Assembly (NCBI GenBank): GCA_964035545.1 | Contig: OZ037766.1 | Span: 28,802,673 to 28,866,672 of the forward strand | Direction: 5' to 3' | Origin: Bugula neritina | Taxonomy: Eukaryota > Bryozoa > Gymnolaemata > Cheilostomatida > Bugulidae | Length of the DNA: 64,000 bases | Shown: positions 1 through 9,960 of the stretch, piece by piece | How positions within the stretch are numbered: the first letter of the stretch is position 1 | How the letters are laid out: the number at the start of each line of letters is the position of its first letter | The notes under the pieces: model-generated | The model's database searches: none | The model's input: only the letters and a program-made list of their open reading frames with translations | What the model was told of the DNA's origin: nothing | Translations under genes and position numbers: made by a program

Positions 1-896
1 CTGTGGGTTAACAGTTCAGCTTTGATTTGATAAATTTCAGTTTTAAAAATATCTTTTTAAGATATATTCAGCCTTTTACATGCAGCTAGAGTTGTTGATT
101 GTATCTTGTAAATTGTTATTTACCTTGTTATCTGCAGATTATTTTCCTAAAGAACAACTTTTAAATTATAATTCTATATAATTTATTCAAACAATTAAAG
201 TTCACTGAAATCAAACATTAATACACTAAGCTAAATATAGATCACATTTAAGAGCATTTAGTTATGTGTAGAACTTTATAGCTTGGTAGATATATATACT
301 ACATTTAGTTTAATTGCAATAAATTATATCTGCACTGTAAGAATTGGTGTTGAGTTGGCAAGAATGATCATCAGTTTAAAGTAACCTGAAAATTATTGCA
401 AAAATAATTGATATTAGTTTGTTATGCAAGAATTGGTATTGGTAATGCATCAATAAAAATTTATTTTTGAAAAAGTGGTAATAGCATTGAAAAATTGGTA
501 TTTATAGTATTGCAAGAGTTGGTACTTGTAATGCAATAACAAATTGCAAGATTTGATATTACTATAGTGCAAGAACAAGTATTTATCTTAAAAAATTGGT
601 ATTTAATAAAACACACTTGTAGAATTATATCAATCATGTTAGTAGAAACTAGAACAAGTATAATAAGTTATCATATATATTGCTTGCCGCGTAACTCTTT
701 GGCATTTATATTGTTCTGTTAAAATGTTGTTCCTTCAAGTCGGTAAGACTGCTAAGCGAGTAAACCAAATGCACGGTGCATGGTTTTTCATTTCATCGGT
801 CTTCCAGACCCACCTTCAGAGTGGTTTCTTCTGGAGTTTTATCTTGGCATATTTTCTGCATGACATCATATCTTTGCCAAACTATGCATGTCACTG

Positions 897-2019
897 TGTA
901 AAGTTATCACATATACTCTAGAGCGTAATTATTTCAAGTTGTAAAAGCAGCGTAACGGAATGAATATCCAACAGTTTATTAAGCATTCAACATTGCGCTT
1001 AGCGCAACGTTCTACTCAAATAGATGATCACGTCACGTGATTCTTGCCTATATAGTATATACGCAACGCAACGACTACAATAGTTGTCAATTCATTAATT
1101 AGATAACAGCACGCCCTCGCCCATTGGCTGTAGCTTTACGTCTTGGCAGCCCGGATGTTTCAGTGCAGACGTTGACCCTACAGTTAGTAGAATAGTAGCG
1201 CGCTAGCAATGCAAGTTCCATCGCATAAATAACAATACATTTTAATGATATAATTAGCAAAATATAAATGAATTTGAATTGGAATTAACTTCAAGAGGCA
1301 CAGGTTAGTTTTGTTTTTTCAGTATTTGTATGACTTGAAGCTTTCCTTAAGTATTGTTTATCTATTTCAACTTAATAATAAATATTTGGTTTAATTAACA
1401 TGTTAAGGAGTTTAACAAGTTTGAAATACCAGTGTGGTCGGTGCATGATAAAATTCATGGCTATGTGTTTACTTTATAAAAGATTTCTCATAAAATTACA
1501 ATTTCTTAAGACAGGCTCTCCAGTTATTGATCAGATTGTCACAGGATAGAATTCTAATTTGTAGCTTAAAGTTTTACTTTTACTCATAACAGTAATTCAC
1601 TGCAACTACTAATTCAAGTCAACTTTGAATACAAGTTCAATCTTTGTTTATGTGATACATGCGCTAATACTTGTCTTAACTGATAATTAATTAACTTTGT
1701 CTATGGCAGTTATCATTTGTTGTCATTTTTATTATAAACTTTAATATTTTTAGTAGACCTACAATGTCATTTCCTAGAGTCAAACTCACCCTAGCTAGCC
1801 ACTAAAAGAAGGCAAGAGGTGATTAATCTAAAATCCGCATATATGTTTGAATACTTTACAATGTCATAAATAATTTTTGTTTGTTTTGTTTTAATAACCT
1901 ATTATAATTGTATATATTAACCTACTTTTATAGTTTCTTACAGCAGTTGGAATACGTAAAAATAAAGTTACGAAAACCAACACCAGTACAACTCATCTAT
2001 AGTTAGTGGCGACGCTACA
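897..2019 (+). mobile_element. Solo LTR (same family as the element at 5059-9358)
   Basis: A 1123-bp LTR begins TGTAAAGTTATC and ends GGCGACGCTACA. It is flanked by a perfect 5-bp target duplication, CACTG at 892-896 and 2020-2024. It is the reverse complement of the LTRs at 5059-6172 and 8245-9358 with scattered differences. The duplicated copy of this locus (32022-32026) has a single CACTG and no LTR, so this is a precise insertion reduced to one LTR by LTR-LTR recombination. Confidence 0.93.
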
Positions 2020-2509
2020 CACTGCAAGCGTTTCTTATAGAAACTTATTTATAGTTACTATGGTAACTTTGGACTTAAACTATGCATGTGGGTTTTAATG
2101 TATACACGGGCAATATGTGGCTGTTGCAGGGGTATATCATAGTTCAATCTGATTTTTCAATTTCAAAATCCCATTTCATAAGTACTAATTTATTTATTTT
2201 ATTTGCTTTAATTTTTAGCTATAATAAAATTGCTTAGTGTCACATTAATTTCCACATGGTAGTTACCCATAGTAGTAGGAAGCCAACAAAAAGTTATTTA
2301 TTCTTTACTTTTACAGTTTTTGGCAATTTTAGCAGCTTGACCAATTTTTTTTTAATAATAAACTGAACTACTCATAGTAAATACTATAATGGTAAAGTTA
2401 TTATATTACATACCATACCTAAAGAATGCTTTTCATCGCAGCAAGTGCAGATAAATCTTATTTATTTTTGTTTTAAAACATATTATAATTAGAGTAATAA
2501 ACACTCACT

Positions 2510-2740
<231 letters not shown>

Positions 2741-5058
2741 GTGCAAATTTCTGCTTTGTATTTCTCCTCAAATAGCATAGCTGAACTACCTTATATGACA
2801 AACTTCACCATTACATTTAATAGTTATGATATGAATCACATCAATTTATGTGCTAGCACAATAATATTTACTCGCTGATAAAATAAGATTAATATATATT
2901 ACTTTATAAGAGGTTGTGCTTCCACCACTTACACCCTAATAAGAAGGGACAAAATTCCAACAAAGTAGATTAAATATTGTAAGTAACTATATTATATAGA
3001 GAGGTATGGCTTGGCAGTTAGCATGCGATATGCTGCTTTTTGCTTGAACTTGCTATTGGACAATTTGTTGATCATAGCTTTTGCATTTCTTCTGCTACCT
3101 ATACTAGCTAACGACCATAGAATTTTAGTGTATTATTTGGTGCTACCTGTAATAATTCTATCTGTATTATCAAATTTACTTATCATTTTACTGCAATTCT
3201 ATTGTATGTTCTATTGCTTATTATTGTTGCAAATTATACTTTGTTTTACTTACTATTGTACTTACTGTTGCATTTACTGTTATATTGGGCCACTACTGGT
3301 TAAGTTTTCACAGTTGTATAAACAATTTGATTATATTTTTGGTGGGCATTAATTAGAAGCCTCCATTACGGTATATTCATTATAAATACTTTGGTTTGTG
3401 TTATTCAATAAAAATCTTTTCTAACACGAGTTGAAGTTTCTTTATTGGCAGTCCAACACAGCGCCAAACAGCTGAAAGTCACAGTTTAGTTGCTGTTTGA
3501 ATGTCAGCTAACAAAAGGCATTTAGAGCAAAATAATATAGCAACATAAGGAAAGTCAGAGATCAATAATCCATTCTCACTCAGGTAGAGGCAAGCGTCTG
3601 TCAGGGTTGAAGAAGCATGGCATCTTCAGTGCTGGTGTCTTGCATATCTGGTCATAAGTCTTTTGACATTGTTCTCTGAGTAGAAAGTCTGTTCAGCATG
3701 AAAGCTTTGCCTTCATTCAACATGGTAGTAAGAAAGTGTAGTGGACTGGTTGGGATTTATAATATATAGAAGTCCTAGACATCTTGCTTTAAGAAATATT
3801 TAAACTTTGAATATAAGGTCAACGTTTAACTAAAATAACTACTTTTTATTTAGGTTTTAATCAAAAGCTTGCATTTAATGCACCCTTGCATTGAACATTG
3901 AAGGCAACCGAGCTATTGCTTAGGTAAACTTAAAATTAACTGAAGTTTGTAGCGACTGCTTTAATATATATACAACTACTGCATAACTATATAAACATTG
4001 AAAAACAGCTGCATGAAGAATCAAATTGAATAATGTTTTTCTATTAATTCACCCAAACACTGTTTTAAAATGAAATATAGCTATACCATATATGAGCTAA
4101 TTTATTGCTACTGAATTATATGTGCACACATGATAAGCATAACTTTGCTATACCATAAATGAGAAGGAGTATAGAAAAGATTCAACTGTAGATTTTGCTT
4201 AAGCTGAATACATAGCTTATAAGAACTTTTATTGACTTTCTTAATTTTGACATGGAAAAGATTGAAAGACATCTAAGGCACGTCAACTCATTGTATGAAA
4301 ACATATAATATTAGCTAGACAAGATATTTTTTCAATTTCTCTTATTCCCTGTATTTACCTTTTGGGTTTATAACAGAAGCAACTTTCAAGCTGATGTATG
4401 TACATGTTTATAGCGCAAAACTTTAGATTTATTTAAACATTTACTACTATAATATTGCTATATACTAAATGCATGCATATATATGCAAGTATTTTCTGCC
4501 ATTAGCAATGCTAGTTGAGACTATTGGGGAGAGCTGTTAGCAAAGAGGTGGCAATGAAGTGCAGTATATTTCCATGATAGAGTATTTGAAAACTGGTTAA
4601 GTTAAACTATAATATATTATAGAGAAGTCCTATAGAAGTAAAGCATGCCTAAAATTAGTTTACATGAGTTAATATAAAAAGAATAAAATATTTCTATTAT
4701 TCTGATAATAAACTTGCACTCAGAACTGATGATTAAATCAGATAACATTGAATGTGACAACATACTAATGATCATTAAGTATTCTATGAGCTGATAAGAA
4801 CTATAGGAACTTCCTTCTTCAACTGAAATTGAGTGCTGAGTATAAGAAAGTCATATAAAAGTGTTCTCTACACTGGGACAATAAGTTATATTCTATGACA
4901 CAATTTTGAGTATATTGTACAGTTATTTATGGTACACAGTCTAGGGTTGAAAATGGAATCTAGGGCTAATTCTGATCATCTTAATCAAGAAGAAAGTTGC
5001 AAAAGTCAATAAAAATTATAGTTTGTAATAAAAGTAAACAATAACAATGTAGTGATAG

Positions 5059-6172
5059 TGTAGCGTCGCCACTAACTATAGATGAGTTGTACTGGTGTTG
5101 GTTTTCGTAACTTTATTTTTACGTATTCCAACTGCCGTAAGAAACTATAAAAGTAGGTTAATATATACAATTATAATAGGTTTTTAAAACAAAACAAACA
5201 AAAATTATTTATGACATTGTAAAATATTCAAACATATACGCGAATTTTAGATTAATCACCTCTTGCCTTCTTTTAGTGGCTAGCTAGGGTGAGTTTGACT
5301 CTAGGAAATGACATTGTAGGTCTACTAAAAATATTAAAGTTTATAATAAAAATGACAACAAATGATAACTGCCATAGACAAAGTTAATTAATTATCAGTT
5401 AAGACAAGTATTAGTGCATGTATCATATAAACAAAGATTGAACTTGTATTCAAAGTTGACTTGAATTAGTAGTTGCAGTGAATTACTGTTATGAGTAAAA
5501 GTAAAACTTTAAGCTACAAATTAGGATTCTATCCTGTGACAATCTGATCAATAACTAGAGAGCCTGTCTTAAGAAATTGTAATTTTATGAGAAATCTATT
5601 ATAAAGTAAACACATAGCCATGAATTTTATCATGCACCGACCACACTGGTATTTCAAACTTGTTAAACTTCTAAACATGTTAAATAAACCAAATATTTAT
5701 TATTAAGTTGAAATAGATAAACAATACTTAAGGAAAGCTTCAAGTCATACAAATACTGAAAAACAAAACTAACCTGTGCCTCTTGAAGTTAATTTCAATT
5801 CAAATTCATTTATATTTTGCTAATTATATCATTAAAGTGTATTGTTATTTATGCGATGGAACTTGCATTGCTAGCGGCTACTATTCTACTAACTGTAAGG
5901 TCAACGTCTGCACTGAAACATCCGGGCTGCCAAGACGTAAGGCTACAGCCAATGGGCGAGGGCGTGCTGTTATCTAATTAATGAATTGACAACTATTACA
6001 GTCGTTGCGTTGCGTATATAGGCAAGAATCACGTGACGTGATCATTTATTTGAGTAGAACGTTGCGCTAAGCGCAACGTTGAATGCTTAATAAACTGTTG
6101 GATATTCATTCTGTTATGCTGCTTTTACAACTTGAAATAATTACGCTCTAGAGTATATGTGATAACTTTACA
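5059..6172 (-). repeat. 3' LTR of the 4.3-kb element
   Basis: This 1114-bp LTR is a near-perfect copy of 8245-9358. On the minus strand it carries a palindrome (6058-6080), an overlapping E-box/CRE-like site (about 6028-6042) and a TATA-like TATATACG (about 6013-6020) in promoter order. A small open frame on the other strand (5783-5977) recurs identically in the other LTR and is not considered coding. Confidence 0.92.
6013..6080 (-). promoter_or_regulatory. Putative LTR promoter
   Basis: Read on the minus strand: a 23-bp inverted repeat (AACGTTGCGC arms, 6058-6080), then ATCACGTCACGTGAT, which combines an E-box CACGTG with a CRE-like TGACGTGA on the other strand, then a TATA-like CCTATATACG about 10 bp on. 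The same block is in the 5' LTR (about 9199-9266) and in the solo LTR (about 990-1062). The motifs are visible; promoter function is inferred. Confidence 0.5.
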
Positions 6173-6211
6173 CTCCCCCCTTTGATTCGTCCTAGATTGG
6201 CGAATCAAAAC

Positions 6212-7597
6212 CTAATAATGCGCCCTTTGAATTACTACTATAGAGTGACTTGGTCTCTCCAGGTAACTAAAGTTAGATTTCAGTTTCCCGTTCTTATCTA
6301 GATCGCCGTCAGTTAAGAGTAGGCTACCTTTTCGGACTTTCCGCCAACGTTTTCTTGGCGGGCGTAAACCAACACGGTGTTTGCAGCTTGTTTCCTCTAG
6401 CAGAATGTTAGATTTCTCGTTTGGGATTGCTTCAGGTTGGCCTTTACATAGTATAGTGTCATTTATAAAAGCTGTATACTCTTGCATGACTTTTGGCTGC
6501 TTTGACGATGTCTGTTTCAACAAGCGGAACCTTTTTTGTGGGATCAATTTAGTATTAGATATGTCAAGCTTCCGCTTCAAGGGTAAGAGCATAGTGTAGA
6601 TTCCATCTTCTCGTTTGACGCTGTCATGAGTGATATTCATTAATTTATTATCACTCTGGGAGAGAGTATTCTGTGTGGTGTCTTTAGTGTTCTCAGAATC
6701 TTGTTCGATAGAATGTATGATCATACAGGGTGGGGACTCGTTCTTAGATTTAAAGTGAGTTTGTTGAGTGTTACGTTTTAGGTTTCTCTTATTTACCTGA
6801 CCCACAATGTTCCAGTCAAGAGGTGTTTGTACAGACATGGTTTCCTCAACTACTGGTGAGATGTATTTGGGTAAATAACTCGGTTTTTCTTCATTACACA
6901 TAGCCTTGCGTGCCATTGGAGCATTGAAACTGTGCTTCCGCTTGCTATACTTTAGAGAATCACCATCATAGACCGTTGGTTCTGCTGTGAGAGTTTCAGT
7001 TGTTTTCATGGATTCAGTTATTGCATCGACGAGAGTTATTGTTTCTGGAGATGTCTTGAAGTGACTTGTTAACATATTTACGGGTGGTGAAGAAATTTCA
7101 GATGCTTGTTCGGCTGGTCTAGCCACTCCCACTGGTACTTCAGTTTGATTGGGCTTGAGAATTGTGTTCTCGTAAAGTAGTGTTTCATCGAATACAAAAT
7201 GTTGTTGGAGAGATGTCTGTTGTTTTGAGGGTGTCGGAAAGAGACTGTTCTCACTTTCCTGCTTCTTTGCTTCATTCTTGAGAAGTTTAGATTTCTGTCT
7301 CTCAGCTTCTATTTTCAGCATTAGCTTCCTTTGACTGACTTGTCGCTTCTTGGATGCAAGTTCTTGCTCTTGGATTTCTAGCTCTTCATTTCTCTTTTCA
7401 GCTTCTAGTTTAGCCTGTAACTCAATTATCTTAGCCTCAGCATTGGCAGCAGCTTGTCGCAGTCGCCTAGAGGATTTATCTGCTTTGTTTATAGAACTAA
7501 ATTTATTTGTTCCAAAATGAACATTATGGGTCTTGAAGTAAAGTTGTCTTTCCATTGTTTGTACGAGATAATCTTGATCGGCATGTAACCTATTCAT
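6212..7597 (-). CDS. Coiled-coil protein of the LTR element (gag-like, unrecognised)
   Basis: An uninterrupted 461-codon frame fills most of the element's interior in the element's own orientation. The ATG at 7597-7595 in context ACCATGA is the most likely start; the frame opens four codons earlier without an ATG. Residues about 45-115 are a long charged helix rich in Ala, Glu, Lys, Arg and Gln, very probably a coiled coil. The rest is Ser/Thr/Lys-rich, with a basic cluster RPPRKRWRKVRKG near residues 410-425. I see no CCHC knuckle, no DTG protease motif and no reverse transcriptase block. A charged helical N-terminus is common in gag proteins of BEL/Pao-type elements, so a gag-like packaging role is plausible but unproven. 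Intactness fits the young LTRs. Confidence 0.6.
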   Translation of the reverse strand: MNRLHADQDYLVQTMERQLYFKTHNVHFGTNKFSSINKADKSSRRLRQAAANAEAKIIELQAKLEAEKRNEELEIQEQELASKKRQVSQRKLMLKIEAERQKSKLLKNEAKKQESENSLFPTPSKQQTSLQQHFVFDETLLYENTILKPNQTEVPVGVARPAEQASEISSPPVNMLTSHFKTSPETITLVDAITESMKTTETLTAEPTVYDGDSLKYSKRKHSFNAPMARKAMCNEEKPSYLPKYISPVVEETMSVQTPLDWNIVGQVNKRNLKRNTQQTHFKSKNESPPCMIIHSIEQDSENTKDTTQNTLSQSDNKLMNITHDSVKREDGIYTMLLPLKRKLDISNTKLIPQKRFRLLKQTSSKQPKVMQEYTAFINDTILCKGQPEAIPNEKSNILLEETSCKHRVGLRPPRKRWRKVRKGSLLLTDGDLDKNGKLKSNFSYLERPSHSIVVIQRAHY

Positions 7598-8244
7598 GGT
7601 TATTTTCAATTCAGTATGACAGAGATACTAATTTTACTGTAAACAATAGAAAACACTGAATAAGTATCTAGTGAGGCTGCAACAAAAACCTGACTACAAT
7701 GCGAAGGGAAAAATCACAGGCACACAGTGTGATCTATGCACAAGGCAAATCCAAGGCTATGTGAATTGCAGAACTACAATGCACTGCGAGTGCTGTTTAC
7801 CTACTAGTTTGTTTAGTTATGGTGACATTGCAAGCTCCCTGTTAATTGATCAGTTTCCCACTTACAATAGGTATGAAAAGTAGCACATTAATTTATCAAA
7901 AATAAACAATATTCAGGGTGACTCGACTCAAATATTTTAAATCAGCTCATCAAATATTTTAATAATAGCTTAGGATAGTAAATTGCTTTTTCGTAAGAGC
8001 TCGGGCAAAACAATTAAAATGACCTTTTAACTAGATTCCTAATTTAAAAAAAACTGTCACTTGGGCTTTACATACAGTAAACTAGCCTTATTAGCTAAAT
8101 ACTGTATGATATATGGAGCAGGGGTACTCAGCTGCCTCTCTAAGGAGTTGATTGCTGAAACTTCCTGGTGGTTTACTAAGATTTCTCAGGACAGGCCTCT
8201 ATTGAATTCTTAGCTTTTGTCTCACAGATGGTTGAGTTTCTTAC

Positions 8245-9358
8245 TGTAGCGTCGCCACTAACTATAGATGAGTTGTACTGGTGTTGGTTTTCGTAACTTT
8301 ATTTTTACGTATTCCAACTGCCGTAAGAAACTATAAAAGTAGGTTAATATATACAATTATAATAGGTTTTTAAAACAAAACAAACAAAAATTATTTATGA
8401 CATTGTAAAATATTCAAACATATACGCGAATTTTAGATTAATCACCTCTTGCCTTCTTTTAGTGGCTAGCTAGGGTGAGTTTGACTCTAGGAAATGACAT
8501 TGTAGGTCTACTAAAAATATTAAAGTTTATAATGAAAATGACAACAAATGATAACTGCCATAGACAAAGTTAATTAATTATCAGTTAAGACAAGTATTAG
8601 TGCATGTATCATATAAACAAAGATTGAACTTGTATTCAAAGTTGACTTGAATTAGTAGTTGCAGTGAATTACTGTTATGAGTAAAAGTAAAACTTTAAGC
8701 TACAAATTAGGATTCTATCCTGTGACAATCTGATCAATAACTAGAGAGCCTGTCTTAAGAAATTGTAATTTTATGAGAAATCTATTATAAAGTAAACACA
8801 TAGCCATGAATTTTATCATGCACCGACCACACTGGTATTTCAAACTTGTTAAACTTCTAAACATGTTAAATAAACCAAATATTTATTATTAAGTTGAAAT
8901 AGATAAACAATACTTAAGGAAAGCTTCAAGTCATACAAATACTGAAAAACAAAACTAACCTGTGCCTCTTGAAGTTAATTTCAATTCAAATTCATTTATA
9001 TTTTGCTAATTATATCATTAAAGTGTATTGTTATTTATGCGATGGAACTTGCATTGCTAGCGGCTACTATTCTACTAACTGTAAGGTCAACGTCTGCACT
9101 GAAACATCCGGGCTGCCAAGACGTAAGGCTACAGCCAATGGGCGAGGGCGTGCTGTTATCTAATTAATGAATTGACAACTATTACAGTCGTTGCGTTGCG
9201 TATATAGGCAAGAATCACGTGACGTGATCATTTATTTGAGTAGAACGTTGCGCTAAGCGCAACGTTGAATGCTTAATAAACTGTTGGATATTCATTCTGT
9301 TATGCTGCTTTTACAACTTGAAATAATTACGCTCTAGAGTATATGTGATAACTTTACA
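8245..9358 (-). repeat. 5' LTR of the 4.3-kb element
   Basis: This is the near-identical partner of 5059-6172, same length, same TG...CA ends, followed by the right-hand GATAG duplication. The interior immediately after it (reading minus) begins GTAAGAAACTC, which resembles a splice donor more than a tRNA primer site. Confidence 0.92.
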
Positions 9359-9515
9359 GATAGTAAACAATAACAATGTAGTGATAGTAAACAATAATAG
9401 TGTAGTGAAAGCAAACAATAACAACATAGTGATAATAAACAATAACAATATAGTGATAGTAAAAATATAACCTAATGTAGTGATAGTAAATAATGTGATA
9501 GTAACAATAAAGAAT
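9359..9515. repeat. Minisatellite with 24-bp GATAGTAAACAA units
   Basis: Diverged direct repeats containing GATAGTAAACAATAACAA at roughly 24-bp spacing continue the array interrupted by the LTR element (its left part ends at 5058). Related arrays lie at about 22026-22310, 50480-50830 and 56905-57170, always in the spacer between collagen genes. 9516-9770 is otherwise featureless AT-rich sequence shared with the flank of gene 5. Confidence 0.75.
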
Positions 9516-9773
9516 CATTTAGGCTCTTTGCTGGTAAAAATGTGAGAAGGGGGAAGCTTTCATATAGCCTATAAGCTGCCATAATTTTAATGACGTACTG
9601 CAATGCTGAAATATGATTTGGTATTTAAAGCTGAAAAAAAGAAAAAGGGGCATATAGCTTTGCAACATTATGAACCAGTACAAAACCAAATGCAATAAAA
9701 TGTATAGTATATAGCAATGTAACATTGAAAGTATTTGTATTTTATGAACAAACTGAATAGTGTTTGGAAAGAT

Positions 9774-9830
9774 GTGACACGATCATTGGCTGCTTGTGAA
9801 TATAAAAATTGTATAAGTTCTGTTTCTAAT
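9774..9830 (+). promoter_or_regulatory. Core promoter of collagen gene 1
   Basis: The block TGTGACACGATCATTGGC, then TATAAAA at 9801-9807, lies 154 bp before the ATG. ATTGG is an inverted CCAAT box about 15 bp before the TATA box. The block is conserved at the same place in all five paralogues while surrounding sequence varies, which supports promoter function. Confidence 0.65.
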
Positions 9831-9960
9831 CATAGTATGGCAGAGGTGAGTCAGAGGGCTTTACTAAACGAGGTTTCAAGAAGAAAGTGTTATTGACAGT
9901 TTTAATGTGTCCTTGTGACCTGAGTTTGTAAAAGCATATTATAGTTGAGAGAACACAAAG

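Larger units (their letters stand above)
5059..9358 (-). mobile_element. Young non-autonomous LTR retrotransposon
   Basis: Two 1114-bp LTRs (5059-6172 and 8245-9358) bound a 2072-bp interior and are flanked by the 5-bp duplication GATAG (5054-5058 and 9359-9363). Read on the minus strand each LTR starts TGTAAAG and ends GCTACA. A polypurine tract (AAAGGGGGGAG) abuts the 3' LTR at about 6173-6183, which fixes the minus orientation. I saw only one base difference between the LTRs (near 5350 versus 8534), so the insertion is recent. The interior carries one coiled-coil reading frame and no reverse transcriptase, integrase or protease, so movement would need another element's enzymes. No clear primer-binding site follows the 5' LTR. 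It landed inside a GATAG-containing minisatellite upstream of collagen gene 1. Confidence 0.93.

Noticed and set aside
724-921. Small open frame sharing peptides with 31677-31964
   Set aside because: Similarity only reflects the DNA duplication; the frames have different starts and ends and no domain, and the left one runs into the solo LTR.
3011-3352. Hydrophobic 113-codon open frame
   Set aside because: The equivalent sequence in the duplicated copy (about 33090-33420) is shifted and interrupted; AT-rich sequence gives Leu/Ile/Tyr-rich frames by chance.
5783-5977. 64-codon open frame repeated at 8969-9163
   Set aside because: It lies inside the two LTRs, antisense to the element, and is identical only because the LTRs are.
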